Positions 45,961 to 55,142 of a DNA stretch of 64,000 bases are shown piece after piece. The first letter of the stretch is position 1; each line of letters begins with the position of its first letter. The notes beneath the pieces were generated by a model. The model was given only the letters and a program-made list of their open reading frames with translations. It did no database searches and had not been told where the DNA came from. The position numbers were made by a program, and so were the translations under genes. The stretch is from Sporomusaceae bacterium FL31 (GTDB lineage: Bacteria > Bacillota > Negativicutes > DSM-1736 > Dendrosporobacteraceae): assembly GCA_003990955.1 (NCBI GenBank), contig BIFV01000005.1, forward strand, positions 62,001 to 126,000, read 5' to 3'.

Positions 45961-46217
45961 TATTCTTCCTCTCACTATTCTTTCATCCAAATAAGTGATA
46001 TACGCAAAATCAGCTTCGGGTATTAATTCCACTCAAGAATCTTTTTTCCTTCGTAGAATGATTTTAGCAATATCCGGTATATGTAAAAAAACTAAACATA
46101 GCCAAAAGACAACTTTTCCTTTATATTAAAAACCACCGTTCTGCACATTTACATAATAAATTCATATTATGTATTAAAGGTCGATACCTAATAACTCAGT
46201 AAAGGAGTTTTAGCACG

Positions 46218-46508
46218 ATGAGAATACCGCAAGGATTAGGTTTTGATTTGACTAATGGCGTCAATTTAGCCATTGTTTTGGTTAACGGAAACGTATTGCA
46301 AGGAACACTTTTGGCAGTAGTTGGGGATCGCAATATGGGCTATTATCCTCCAATACCGCCCAATCAACAGCCGCGGGAGAATAACACTGAATTCTTATTA
46401 TTGCAACTGACTTGTGCCTTTGCCAGTTTCCCAGAAGGTACGATCATCGCAGTCAATGTAGAGCAAATTCAACTGATTGGTCCGGATACTTTCACTTGCA
46501 TTGACTAA
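46218..46508 (+). CDS. Small protein of unknown function, Sm-like pattern
   Basis: 96 aa. Not recognised. The N-terminal half (GVNLAIVLVNGNVLQGTLLAVVGD) and C-terminal half (FLLLQLTCAFASFPEGTIIAVNVEQIQLIG) have the strand pattern of Sm/LSm-like barrels, split by a Pro/Asn/Gln-rich insert (YPPIPPNQQPRENN). Small proteins with such cores occur among spore-surface proteins of Firmicutes, but that link is only a guess. AAAGGAG precedes the ATG and a 23-base-stem terminator follows, so it is a single-gene unit. Confidence 0.6.
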   Translation: MRIPQGLGFDLTNGVNLAIVLVNGNVLQGTLLAVVGDRNMGYYPPIPPNQQPRENNTEFLLLQLTCAFASFPEGTIIAVNVEQIQLIGPDTFTCID

Positions 46509-46517
46509 TGAAGTAAC

Positions 46518-46565
46518 TAAACGAATAAGCAGCGGCCAGAACTCTGGCCGCTGCTTATTCGTTTA
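46518..46565. terminator. Terminator with a perfect 23-base stem
   Basis: Arms 46518-46540 and 46543-46565 are exact complements with a two-base loop. It serves the small gene and possibly the convergent cyclase gene. Confidence 0.88.
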
Positions 46566-46587
46566 GAACAATTTACATAATACTATC

Positions 46588-47433
46588 TTAAAAATCTTCG
46601 TAGTCCTTATGCAAAACAATATTTCTTCCTGCACTTTTTGCTTGATACAAAGCTCGGTCAGCGAAAGCCACCAATTGATCTGGGCTTGTAATATCGTCAC
46701 GCTGTCCAGGCATACCGGTGGCAATACCGCCACTCACTGTTAAATTCTGTTTAACAGGTGAGCTGCTATGCTCAATTTGCAACGACTCGATAGCGGCTCG
46801 GATTTCTTCGCCAACCTGCAATGCCCCGGAGCGATTCGTTGTCGGCAGAATAACGACAAATTCCTCACCGCCATAGCGCGCAACGACATCTCCAGGTCGC
46901 TTTAATGTATTACGAATGGTGTCCGCAACTTTCCTCAAACAATCATCACCAGTTAAATGTCCATAGGTATCATTGTAATTCTTAAAAAAATCAATATCGA
47001 ATAAACCAATGGATATGGATTGATGATCTCGTTTAGCGCGGCGCCACTCTCGCTTTAGCACCTCGTCAAAGTAGCGGCGATTAGCAATGCCGGTAAGTCC
47101 GTCCACTGAAGAAAGTTTCAGCAGCCTTGTATTTAAATCGACTAACTGTTTTTCACGCGCTTTACCATTCTCGATTTCTTTTCTTAGCTTTAAAGCAGAT
47201 TGAACACGCGCAACCAGTTCCACCTTATCGGCAGAACAGGTGATACTCTCAAAATTGGCTTCATCTAACGCTTTTTCAATTTGGCTAGCCTCAGCATTTC
47301 CGGTTACCATAATTACAGGAACATTTTTTAGATTTTCTATTGCAACATGCTGGGCAACTTCAACACCAGGACCAGGTATGGTGACATCCATTAAGATGAT
47401 ATCAATATCTCCGTCTAAGATTAAAATTGCCAT
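46588..47433 (-). CDS. Diguanylate cyclase with a shortened receiver domain
   Basis: 281 aa. The GGDEF domain (about 115-275) is complete: DGLTGIANRRYFDE, GLFDIDFFKNYNDTYGH, the I-site RPGD, and RYGGEEF, so active cyclic-di-GMP synthesis with product inhibition is likely. The N-terminus starts inside a receiver domain: DIDIILMDVTIPGPG carries the phospho-Asp strand and VIMVTGN the next one, but the first ~45 residues (first strand and the Asp pair) are missing. An AGGGGG site nine bases before the ATG at 47433 supports this start; the frame extends 36 bases further without a good site or a match to the missing part. Confidence 0.85.
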   Translation of the reverse strand: MAILILDGDIDIILMDVTIPGPGVEVAQHVAIENLKNVPVIMVTGNAEASQIEKALDEANFESITCSADKVELVARVQSALKLRKEIENGKAREKQLVDLNTRLLKLSSVDGLTGIANRRYFDEVLKREWRRAKRDHQSISIGLFDIDFFKNYNDTYGHLTGDDCLRKVADTIRNTLKRPGDVVARYGGEEFVVILPTTNRSGALQVGEEIRAAIESLQIEHSSSPVKQNLTVSGGIATGMPGQRDDITSPDQLVAFADRALYQAKSAGRNIVLHKDYEDF

Positions 47434-47511
47434 CTCCGAATTCCCCCTATCTTGTATTTCCGGACTCATCTACCAGACCACTAACCCGCTTGAACTGATA
47501 AAAATAAAAAA

Positions 47512-47530
47512 CACTCCTTTGCTAGGAGTG
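47512..47530 (-). terminator. Intrinsic terminator between dac-like and cyclase genes
   Basis: CACTCCT (47512-47518) and AGGAGTG (47524-47530) around a five-base loop; on the minus strand it is followed by TTTTTTATTTTT. It may end the D,D-carboxypeptidase transcript or act in the cyclase leader. A second hairpin (CAGCCC/GGGCTG, 47553-47582) lies just upstream on that strand. Confidence 0.75.
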
Positions 47531-47652
47531 GTCGGTTACACTATTGGCTCCTGACAGCCCAAGTGTCCAAGTACGGGCTGCCGTTCATCGCTTCCAAACA
47601 ACTATTCATCTTGATTGATTCTTTCTGATCTAGTTGATTTTATCTACTTTCA

Positions 47653-48456
47653 TTATATTCCTAATTGCTGAAAACCAAAATCCAGGAGTTTCGCTGCATC
47701 CTGCCACCGGTAATCACTATTTAAAACAACCGCAATAAGTTGAACATTCCCTCGTTTGGCTGCAGCGACCAAACACTCGCCAGCATCATTAGTAAATCCT
47801 GTTTTCACACCATTTGCTCCCGCATAAGTAGCAAGGAGTTTATTGGTATTGTGCGCACGCGTGCTAATTCCATTTAAAAATCGAACTTCATGATCACGGG
47901 TGGAAACGATTTGCGCAAACTCCGGATTTTTCAGTCCGTAAGCAGTAATCAGTGCCAAATCATAGGCTGTAGTAAAGTGATTGATAGGATCAGGTAAGCC
48001 ATGAGGATTACTAAAATGGGTTCGGTTAGCCCCAATTTTCTCAGCTTGTTCATTCATCAAGTTTACAAAGGACGGGATAGATCCAGCCACTGATTCTGCG
48101 ATAGCTTCAGCGGCATCGTTTCCTGAAACCAGCATCATTCCATATTCGGCTTCCCGTAATGTCAGCTTATCATTGACACGAAGTTCCAGACTTGATCCTT
48201 CGCAGCCAGCAACTTGTGGACTAACAACAACAACATTGTCAGGTTTGCCTTTTTCCAAGGCCGTAATGAGGGTCATAATCTTGGTGGTACTGGCGGGATA
48301 CATAATAGCATTAGGATTTTTCCCAAACAATAGGTGCTGATCATCAGCTACCATGACAACAGCAGCTTCGGCATAGATTTGCGGTGGTGCTGCCAATGCC
48401 AGCTTGACTCCAGCCAGTAGTATGAGTGCCAGTAATACGGAAATTCGTTTTAGCAT
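47653..48456 (-). CDS. D-alanyl-D-alanine carboxypeptidase (low-molecular-mass PBP)
   Basis: 267 aa. A signal peptide ends near LALA-APPQ (residue 22). The serine peptidase S11 motifs are complete: PASTTK (nucleophile S56, K59), VSGNDAAEA (SxN) and GVKTGFT (KTG). It trims the terminal D-Ala of peptidoglycan stem peptides in the periplasm. At this length it lacks the C-terminal PBP5 domain and amphipathic anchor found in DacA-like members. An AGGAGT site precedes the ATG. No sporulation operon (as for dacF) is adjacent. Confidence 0.92.
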   Translation of the reverse strand: MLKRISVLLALILLAGVKLALAAPPQIYAEAAVVMVADDQHLLFGKNPNAIMYPASTTKIMTLITALEKGKPDNVVVVSPQVAGCEGSSLELRVNDKLTLREAEYGMMLVSGNDAAEAIAESVAGSIPSFVNLMNEQAEKIGANRTHFSNPHGLPDPINHFTTAYDLALITAYGLKNPEFAQIVSTRDHEVRFLNGISTRAHNTNKLLATYAGANGVKTGFTNDAGECLVAAAKRGNVQLIAVVLNSDYRWQDAAKLLDFGFQQLGI

Positions 48457-48842
48457 CTTAAAAACTCCTGTTACGTTTAGTAATCGTATAAGATAACTTG
48501 AATTACTATGATTCGACCATCAACTTACATTTCCTTCCACATATCAGAATAATTGTAAAATAATATGATTGGTAACATGTTACTGAATTTTATTTGATTT
48601 GCGCGCAAGTTGTTCTGTAATCATTTTGCCTGTTCTAGAGAAGGACTTTCAGCATTTTCTATAGAATTTCTTTCCTTAATTGTCTGGATTTAATCACATA
48701 CTTCTTTTCTGATGTAAGCTTGAGTTTTTAGCGAGTTTCATTCATACATAGCTTTATAAACTTGAGGAATCATAGAATTGGACACAAAGTCCTTAAAGAG
48801 GTATACCATGGTATACCTCTTTAAATACGCTGGAAAGGACGG
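48457..48842. other. Gene-free region before the peptide operon
   Basis: 386 AT-rich bases between divergent genes. A 12-base palindrome GTAACATGTTAC (48572-48583) and the 32-base palindrome described below are the only structures seen. A possible weak promoter TTGGAC, 17 bases, GTATAC near 48776-48806 would overlap the long palindrome. No ORF recognised. Confidence 0.6.
48793..48824. promoter_or_regulatory. Perfect 32-base palindrome, probable operator
   Basis: TTAAAGAGGTATACCA followed directly by its exact complement, with no loop. The absence of a loop and its position 19 bases before the first gene favour a protein-binding dyad over a terminator. The core GGTATACC/GTATAC repeats resemble operators of GntR-type regulators, which is only a resemblance. 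Confidence 0.55.
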
Positions 48843-49784
48843 TTGGCTCAATTGTTGCGATATTTATTAAATCGAATTTTTAATTCCTGTATCGTTTTGC
48901 TGGCAATTATTACGATCACTTTCCTGCTTATGCATGCTATTCCAGGCGGTCCCTTTACCGGCGAAAAAAATCTTCCGCCTGCTGTATTGAAAAATATTGA
49001 GGCCCGCTATCATCTCAATGATCCTCTATGGCAGCAATATACTGATTATCTGGTAAATTTAGTCCATTTTGATTTAGGTCCATCCTTTAAATATGCAGGC
49101 CGCTCAGTCAATGACATCATTGAAGAGAGTTTTCCAGTTTCTTTGCAACTCGGGACAGCAAGTATTAGTTTGGCGATCTTATTCGGTATTCCAGCTGGAG
49201 CCATTGCGGCACTGCGTCAAAATAAATGGCAGGATTATAGCACCATGTTTCTGGCAACACTAGGTGTTTCTATGCCCAGCTTTGTACTGGCAACTTTATT
49301 GATTTATGGATTTGCAATCAAACTGGCTTTATTGCCGGCAGCCTTATGGGATGGCGTCGAATATATGATACTGCCGGCTCTGGCTTTGGCAGGTCACCCT
49401 ATGGCGTTTATTGCCCGCCTTACGCGCTCCAGTATGCTTGAAGTTCTCAGCCAGGACTATATTAAAACAGCCCGGGCAAAGGGTTTGTCACAAACAGTAA
49501 TTCTTTACCGTCATGCATTAAAAAATGCGCTCATTCCTGTCGTCACTTATATTGGTCCAATGGCCGCGGGCGTGTTGACCGGCAGCTTCATCATTGAAAC
49601 CATCTTCGCCATTCCCGGACTAGGGCGCCATTTCGTTACCAGCATTTACAATCGAGATTATACCGTCATTCTTGGCATAACGGTTTTTTACAGTGTGCTA
49701 ATCATTGTCTTTAACCTTTTGGTTGATCTCATTTATCCGTTATTAGACCCCCGCATTAAAGTCAATAAGGAACAAGGGAGCTAA
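48843..49784 (+). CDS. dppB: Peptide ABC transporter permease (DppB/OppB-like)
   Basis: 313 aa with six membrane helices. The N-terminal RYLLNRIFNSCIVLLAIITITFLLMHAIPGGPF and the cytosolic EAA loop RLTRSSMLEVLSQDYIKTARAKGLSQTVILYRHALKNALIPV are typical of dipeptide and oligopeptide importers. Starts are TTG at 48843 or TTG at 48855; an AAAGGA motif is closer to the first, and the family consensus (MLRYLL) fits the second. First gene of an eight-gene unit for peptide import and hydrolysis. Confidence 0.92.
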   Translation: MAQLLRYLLNRIFNSCIVLLAIITITFLLMHAIPGGPFTGEKNLPPAVLKNIEARYHLNDPLWQQYTDYLVNLVHFDLGPSFKYAGRSVNDIIEESFPVSLQLGTASISLAILFGIPAGAIAALRQNKWQDYSTMFLATLGVSMPSFVLATLLIYGFAIKLALLPAALWDGVEYMILPALALAGHPMAFIARLTRSSMLEVLSQDYIKTARAKGLSQTVILYRHALKNALIPVVTYIGPMAAGVLTGSFIIETIFAIPGLGRHFVTSIYNRDYTVILGITVFYSVLIIVFNLLVDLIYPLLDPRIKVNKEQGS

Positions 49785-49787
49785 GCC

Positions 49788-50696
49788 ATGCATCTCAATT
49801 GTGATTCTTTTGAACCAATTAAACACCGGGATATTTCTCCCCCTGCCATAACTCCCGCCACGCAAGGTCAGCATGCCTGGCGGCGTCTAAAAGCCAACAA
49901 ATTAGCGATGCTAGGCTTATATACCATTATCCTGATTATGATGATTGCACTTGTCGGTCCCTGGCTATCTTCACTATCCTATTCAGATCAAAATCTGCTG
50001 CAAGCCAATAAGCCGCCCAGCAGCGAGCATTGGTTTGGAACGGACAGCCTAGGCCGTGATTTATTTATCCGTGTCCTTTATGGTGCCCGTATTTCTTTGT
50101 CTATCGGCATTGTTGCCAGTCTGATCAATCTTTCTATCGGGGTAATCTACGGTGGGATTGCCGGTTTCTTTGGCGGCCGCGTTGACCGGATGATGATGAA
50201 CATTGTTGATATTTTATATGGAATCCCCGTGTTACTTTATGTAATACTATTAATGGTTCTCCTAAAACCAGGTTTAACAAATATTTTTATCGCCTTGGGC
50301 ATTGCTTACTGGCTGGGTATGGCCCGGATTGTCCGGGGCCAAATCTTAAGTTTAAAAGAACAGGAATTTGTCTTGGCAGCACGCACGATTGGCGCCAGCT
50401 CCTGGCAAATATTATTTCGTCATCTACTCCCCAATTGTTTGGGGCCTATTATCATTACCATGACCCTGGCAATCCCGGAAGCCATCTTCGCCGAAGCGTT
50501 TTTAAGTTTTATCGGCCTTGGTGTAGCAGCACCAATGGCTAGCTGGGGTGTATTGGCTTCTGAAGGGGTAACCAGTTTGCGGTCTTATCCTTTTCAATTA
50601 TTTTTTCCAGCTCTTGCGATCAGTGTAACCATGCTAGCCTTCAATTTTCTAGGAGATGGTCTGCGCGACGCACTCGACCCCCGGGTACGGCGCTAA
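49788..50696 (+). CDS. dppC: Peptide ABC transporter permease (DppC/OppC-like)
   Basis: 302 aa. An N-terminal cytosolic region, first helix (KLAMLGLYTIILIMMIALVG), HWFGTDSLGRDLFIRVLYGARISLSIG and the EAA loop ARTIGASSWQILFRHLLPNCLGPIII are all standard for DppC. FAEAFLSFIGLGVAAPMASWG and DGLRDALDPRVRR close the protein. It follows dppB by three bases with a GGGAG site and forms the second half of the membrane channel. Confidence 0.94.
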   Translation: MHLNCDSFEPIKHRDISPPAITPATQGQHAWRRLKANKLAMLGLYTIILIMMIALVGPWLSSLSYSDQNLLQANKPPSSEHWFGTDSLGRDLFIRVLYGARISLSIGIVASLINLSIGVIYGGIAGFFGGRVDRMMMNIVDILYGIPVLLYVILLMVLLKPGLTNIFIALGIAYWLGMARIVRGQILSLKEQEFVLAARTIGASSWQILFRHLLPNCLGPIIITMTLAIPEAIFAEAFLSFIGLGVAAPMASWGVLASEGVTSLRSYPFQLFFPALAISVTMLAFNFLGDGLRDALDPRVRR

Positions 50697-50709
50697 GGAG
50701 GTACTTCAA

Positions 50710-51717
50710 ATGAACCCTTTATTAGAAGTAAGCAATTTATCGGTTGTCTTTGATACTTATGCAGGTCCAGTCAAGGCTGTCGACAATGTCAGCTTTCAGA
50801 TTTTCCCCGGCGAGGCCGTCGGCATTGTGGGTGAGTCCGGCTGTGGCAAAAGTGTGACAGCGCATTCCATCATGCAACTTAATCCGACGCCGCCTGGCCG
50901 CTATCCCAGCGGCAAAATTCTCTTTGATGATACCGATTTACTACAGCAAACCGAATCAGCACTTGAAAAGATTCGCGGCAATGCCATCAGTATGATTTTT
51001 CAAGATCCTCTGACTGCGCTAAATCCTGTGCTTACCATTGGAAATCAAATTGCTGAAACATTGCAATTACATCAAAAGCTTGATCAACAGTCCGCTTATC
51101 GTCAGGCTGCTGAACTGCTGCGTCTGGTCGGCATCCCGGCGCCGGAGCAGCGTCTGCAAGATTATCCTCACCAATTCAGCGGCGGCATGCGCCAGCGGGC
51201 CATGATTGCAATAGCACTCTCTTGCAACCCCAAATTACTGATTGCAGACGAGCCTACAACGGCTCTTGATGTAACCATCCAAGCCCAAATTCTTGATTTA
51301 TTAAAAGACCTGCAAGCCAAACTCAATACCGCAATTATATTTATTTCTCATGACCTTGGAGCCATTGCCGAATTATGCAGCCGGGTCATTGTCATGTATG
51401 CCGGAAAAATCATTGAGTCCGGTACAACAGCAGACATTTATTATCACCCTCAGCATCCTTACACCTGGGGACTGCTCAAATCACTGCCGCGACTGGATAC
51501 GCCTCATAAAGAACAGCTAACTACAATTGCCGGACAGCCGCCTGATCTTTTACAGCCACCTGCTGGCTGTCATTTCCATCCACGCTGTCCTTATGCCATG
51601 TGTATCTGTGCTGAGCGCTATCCTGAAGTCACTCAGCTTTCCACCGATCATCAGGTCACTTGCTGGCTGCAGCATCCGGGCGCTCCTAAGATATCGCGGG
51701 AGGTTAAGGGCCAATGA
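50710..51717 (+). CDS. dppD: Peptide ABC transporter ATPase (DppD/OppD-like)
   Basis: 335 aa. Walker A is GESGCGKSV, the signature FSGGMRQR, Walker [13 protein letters not shown], with the H-loop ISHDL. The C-terminal extension holds Cys residues ([14 protein letters not shown]...C) that bind an iron-sulfur cluster in the oligopeptide ATPase subfamily. AAGGAGG precedes the ATG at 50710; the longer in-frame version reaching back into dppC is rejected. Confidence 0.95.
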   Translation: MNPLLEVSNLSVVFDTYAGPVKAVDNVSFQIFPGEAVGIVGESGCGKSVTAHSIMQLNPTPPGRYPSGKILFDDTDLLQQTESALEKIRGNAISMIFQDPLTALNPVLTIGNQIAETLQLHQKLDQQSAYRQAAELLRLVGIPAPEQRLQDYPHQFSGGMRQRAMIAIALSCNPKLLIADEPTTALDVTIQAQILDLLKDLQAKLNTAIIFISHDLGAIAELCSRVIVMYAGKIIESGTTADIYYHPQHPYTWGLLKSLPRLDTPHKEQLTTIAGQPPDLLQPPAGCHFHPRCPYAMCICAERYPEVTQLSTDHQVTCWLQHPGAPKISREVKGQ

Positions 51718-52691
51718 CACAACCAGTATTATTAGACGTCCGTCATCTAAAAAAGTACTTTCCGGTCAGTACTGATTTCTTTGGGCGGCCAACCGTCTAC
51801 GTAAAAGCTGTTGATGATATCAGCTTTACAGTGCGCCGGGGTGAAACCCTTGGCCTTGTTGGCGAAAGCGGCTGTGGCAAATCAACAGCAGGTCGAACCA
51901 TTATGAATCTTTATCAGCCAACTGCCGGCGAGATTTTATTACACGGACAAAGCATCCTTGCACTGGCTGCAAATAAAAGATTAAGCCAGACCATCCAGAT
52001 GATTTTTCAGGATCCCTACGCGTCCCTCAACCCCCGCATGACGGTTGGTGACATCATTGGTGAACCTATGGCTATTCACAAAATAGCTGCTGCCGCCCAA
52101 CGATCGGACAAAATCGCCGACTTATTAAAATTAGTCGGCTTATCCCCGGAACACGTTAACCGGTTTCCCCATGAATTCAGCGGCGGCCAGCGTCAGCGTA
52201 TCGGCATCGCCCGGGCGCTGGCAGTAAATCCTGAGTTTATGATTTGCGACGAACCCATTTCGGCGTTAGATGTCTCCATACAAGCTCAAATTATCAATTT
52301 ATTAGAGAAGCTCCAGGCCGAACTGGGTTTAACTTATTTATTTATTGCCCACGATTTGGCCATGGTAAAACATATTAGTCATCGCGTTGCTGTGATGTAT
52401 TTAGGAAAAATTGTTGAAATTGCCTCAAGCAATGAATTATATAGCCGGCCACAACACCCTTATACACAGGCTCTGTTATCATCGATCCCCATTCCCGATC
52501 CAGCAGCCTCAGCCAAACGCGAACGTATTCGCCTGACAGGTGATGTCCCGACTCCCATTGATTTACCTACAGGCTGCCGGTTTCGCACCCGCTGCCGCCA
52601 CGCCTTGCCCATTTGTGCAGAGCAAGAACCGCAGCTTCTCGAAGCAAGCTCCGGCCATTTGGCAGCTTGTCACTTATTACAGCAACAATAA
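51714..52691 (+). CDS. dppF: Peptide ABC transporter ATPase (DppF/OppF-like)
   Basis: 325 aa. Walker [10 protein letters not shown], signature FSGGQRQR, Walker [13 protein letters not shown] and H-loop IAHDL are all intact. The C-terminal [14 protein letters not shown]...C block is the usual Cys-rich tail of the subfamily. The ATG overlaps the dppD stop (ATGA), giving translational coupling. It pairs with DppD to power the DppBC channel. Confidence 0.95.
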   Translation: MTQPVLLDVRHLKKYFPVSTDFFGRPTVYVKAVDDISFTVRRGETLGLVGESGCGKSTAGRTIMNLYQPTAGEILLHGQSILALAANKRLSQTIQMIFQDPYASLNPRMTVGDIIGEPMAIHKIAAAAQRSDKIADLLKLVGLSPEHVNRFPHEFSGGQRQRIGIARALAVNPEFMICDEPISALDVSIQAQIINLLEKLQAELGLTYLFIAHDLAMVKHISHRVAVMYLGKIVEIASSNELYSRPQHPYTQALLSSIPIPDPAASAKRERIRLTGDVPTPIDLPTGCRFRTRCRHALPICAEQEPQLLEASSGHLAACHLLQQQ

Positions 52692-52736
52692 CAGCCTTTT
52701 AGCCTACGCTAAAGTCCAATCTGAAAGGAGCTTTCC

Positions 52737-53525
52737 ATGGAGGAATTGCGTCAAAAGATTTGGGGCATTTTAGAGACATATACAGGACACTTCGGACTGG
52801 TCCTGATGAATCCAACAACCGGTGCCCGTCTGGAACTCAATCCAACACTGCCTTTTCCGGCAGCCAGTATGATTAAAGTGCCGATTATGTACGAGATCAT
52901 GCGCCAAGCTGCTGCTAATACACTTTCCTTAGAGGATACCTTAATTGTCACCAATGAAGTCTGCGTTGGTGGCGCAGGCATTCTAAAAGAATTGCGCCCC
53001 AATCTTCCCATGACTGTCAAAGAACTCATTACCCTGATGATTATCGTCAGTGACAACACGGCAACCAACATGCTCATTGATCTCGTTAGCATGAAGTCAA
53101 TTAACGACACCATGGCTGCGCTTGGCTTAACAGCCACCTGTCTGAAGCGTCGTATGATGGACTTTGCCGCCGCGCAAAAGGGACACGAAAATACAATTTC
53201 TGCCGCCGATTTAGCCTTATTATATGCCAAGCTTCTAACCGGCAGTGAAATTCCCATGTCATATAACCATTTGATGCTGGACATTCTAAAGCGACAGCAA
53301 ATCCGGGATAAGCTTCCTTTTTATTGGCCTGAAGAGACTGTCCTTGCTCACAAAACTGGCACATTAGCCGGTGTGGAGCATGATGGCGGTATTCTGTTTT
53401 TCCCCGGCGGCCCCTATATCGTTGTTGTGCTAACCGGCAATCTAGATGCCAACTATCGCGGTCTGCAATTAGTTGCTGAAATTGGTCAAGTCCTTTATGA
53501 CCATTTCAATCCTATAGGTTTATAA
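52737..53525 (+). CDS. Cytosolic class A beta-lactamase-fold serine hydrolase
   Basis: 262 aa of the beta-lactamase-2 family. The SxxK motif (S44-M-I-K47), the SDN motif (105-107) and KTG (206-208, AHKTGTL) are present. There is no signal peptide, so the enzyme should act in the cytosol. The region where class A enzymes carry the deacylating Glu166 (ExxxN) reads RMMDFAAAQKGHEN, with no matching Glu at the right place, so true beta-lactamase activity is doubtful. Its position between the ATPase and binding-protein genes suggests hydrolysis of imported peptides or muropeptides. AAAGGAG precedes the ATG. Confidence 0.83.
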   Translation: MEELRQKIWGILETYTGHFGLVLMNPTTGARLELNPTLPFPAASMIKVPIMYEIMRQAAANTLSLEDTLIVTNEVCVGGAGILKELRPNLPMTVKELITLMIIVSDNTATNMLIDLVSMKSINDTMAALGLTATCLKRRMMDFAAAQKGHENTISAADLALLYAKLLTGSEIPMSYNHLMLDILKRQQIRDKLPFYWPEETVLAHKTGTLAGVEHDGGILFFPGGPYIVVVLTGNLDANYRGLQLVAEIGQVLYDHFNPIGL

Positions 53526-53534
53526 GGAGGAGCT

Positions 53535-55133
53535 ATGATGTCACGAGTAAAAGTTTTTTCGATCCTGTTAATTGTAACCTTGCTAGTAACACTGGCTGCT
53601 GGGTGTGGCAAATCTGCCAGCAATGGTCAGGTACTGCGTTATGCCTTGGAAGCAGAACCCGCTACTCTTGATCCGGCAAAATCCACTGCAATTCCTGAAT
53701 CCTTAGTGGAAATACAGATTTTTGAAGGATTAACCCGTCTGAATGCCCAGGATCAACCCGCCCCAGGTGTTGCCGAAAAATGGGAAGTCTCGCCTGATGG
53801 CTTAAAGTACATTTTTACATTACGGCAAAACGCGAAATGGTCCAATGGTGACCCAGTGACTGCCCAAGACTTTGAGTTTGCCTGGAAAAGGGTCCTAAAT
53901 CCAGAATTTGCTTCAGAAAATGCCTATATGCTCTTTTCAATAAAGAATGCACAAGCTTATAATGAAAAAAAAGCAGCGGTAGATCAAGTTGGCATAAAAG
54001 CTTTGAATGATACGACTTTGGAAGTCACATTAGAAAAGCCAACAGCCTATTTTTTAAGTTTAGCAGCCTTTCATGCTTTTTATCCGGTACACCAGAAAAC
54101 TGTGACTGCCAATCCTGAAAACTGGGCAACAGATGCACAAACACTGATTGGCAATGGCCCTTTTAAGATTACCAAATGGTCGCATAGCAGCACCATTGAG
54201 TTCGCTAAAAACGATCACTACTGGGATACAGCCGCCGTCAAATTAACAAAAATGAGCTGGCCAATCAGCGATTCACAGACAACACGCCTGGCTTTAATTG
54301 AAAACAACCAGGTCGATATGATGGTTGAACCGCCCGTAGTTGAACACGATCGACTCAATCAAGCTGGTTTACTCAAAGTATCGCCCTACCTGGGGGTCTA
54401 TTACTATGTATTCAATACTAAACAAGCCCCCTTTGACAATCCCAAAATCCGCAAAGCATTTTCTCTGGCTCTTAACCGGGATATGCTCGTAAAAAATGTC
54501 ATTAAAGGCGGTAAACAACCTGCCTATGCCTGGGTAGCCCCTGGACTTGTAAACCCGGCGACTGGCAAAGATTTTAGAGACGAAGGCGGCAATTATGCGG
54601 CTGAAGATGCTGCACTGGCAAAAAGACTTTTGGCTGAAGCCGGCTATCCGGACGGCAAGGGACTACCACCTGTGACAATCCTTTACAACACGGGTGAGAT
54701 GCATAAATCAATTGCCGAAGCCATTCAGGAAATGTGGAAACAAAACCTTAGGGTTACTGTGTCACTCTCGAACCAGGAGTCCAAAGTATTTTTAGAATCA
54801 CGCTCTCAAGGTCAGTTCCAAATCGCCCGTGCTTCCTGGGTCGGTGACTATGCAGATCCTATGACATTTATGGATGTATTTAAAGATCCTAACAATGATG
54901 CCAAATACAATAATACCGCCTATAACAGCCTCATCGAACAGGCTCAGGCTACCAATGATCAGACGGTACGGATGCAAGCCATGCATGATGCCGAAAAACT
55001 GTTGTTTGCAGATGCGGTAGTCATCCCCATTTACTATACAACCCAACCCTATGTAACCAAACCCTATGTGAAGGGTTATTTTTGGTCAGTACTTGGTCTA
55101 GCAGACTTTAAAACCGCATACATAGAAAAATAA
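53535..55133 (+). CDS. Oligopeptide-binding lipoprotein (OppA/MppA-like)
   Basis: 532 aa. The lipoprotein signal ends in TLAAGC. The body is an extracellular solute-binding protein family 5 with LRYALEAEPATLDPAKS, EGLTRLN, PGVAEKWEVSPDGLKYIFTLR, GNGPFKITKW, and ASWVGDYADPMTFMDVF, all OppA hallmarks. E. coli MppA, a murein-tripeptide binder, belongs to the same branch, and the neighbouring LD-carboxypeptidase gene makes a murein-peptide ligand attractive; this is inference. AAGGAGG precedes the ATG. A terminator-like hairpin follows. Confidence 0.93.
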   Translation: MMSRVKVFSILLIVTLLVTLAAGCGKSASNGQVLRYALEAEPATLDPAKSTAIPESLVEIQIFEGLTRLNAQDQPAPGVAEKWEVSPDGLKYIFTLRQNAKWSNGDPVTAQDFEFAWKRVLNPEFASENAYMLFSIKNAQAYNEKKAAVDQVGIKALNDTTLEVTLEKPTAYFLSLAAFHAFYPVHQKTVTANPENWATDAQTLIGNGPFKITKWSHSSTIEFAKNDHYWDTAAVKLTKMSWPISDSQTTRLALIENNQVDMMVEPPVVEHDRLNQAGLLKVSPYLGVYYYVFNTKQAPFDNPKIRKAFSLALNRDMLVKNVIKGGKQPAYAWVAPGLVNPATGKDFRDEGGNYAAEDAALAKRLLAEAGYPDGKGLPPVTILYNTGEMHKSIAEAIQEMWKQNLRVTVSLSNQESKVFLESRSQGQFQIARASWVGDYADPMTFMDVFKDPNNDAKYNNTAYNSLIEQAQATNDQTVRMQAMHDAEKLLFADAVVIPIYYTTQPYVTKPYVKGYFWSVLGLADFKTAYIEK

Positions 55134-55142
55134 CAATCTTCA

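Noticed and set aside
47580..47652. 22-codon ORF in the gap before the cyclase gene (minus strand)
   Set aside because: No ribosome binding site, and it overlaps the hairpin region; probably chance.
48572..48583. GTAACATGTTAC palindrome as a regulator site
   Set aside because: Only 12 bases, AT-rich background, and no regulator or promoter context to support it.
48793..48824. Intrinsic terminator
   Set aside because: No loop and no T run; the perfect dyad fits an operator better.
52751..53284. 177-codon minus-strand frame inside the beta-lactamase-fold gene
   Set aside because: It lies wholly opposite a gene with complete catalytic motifs and a good start; no ribosome binding site or family match.
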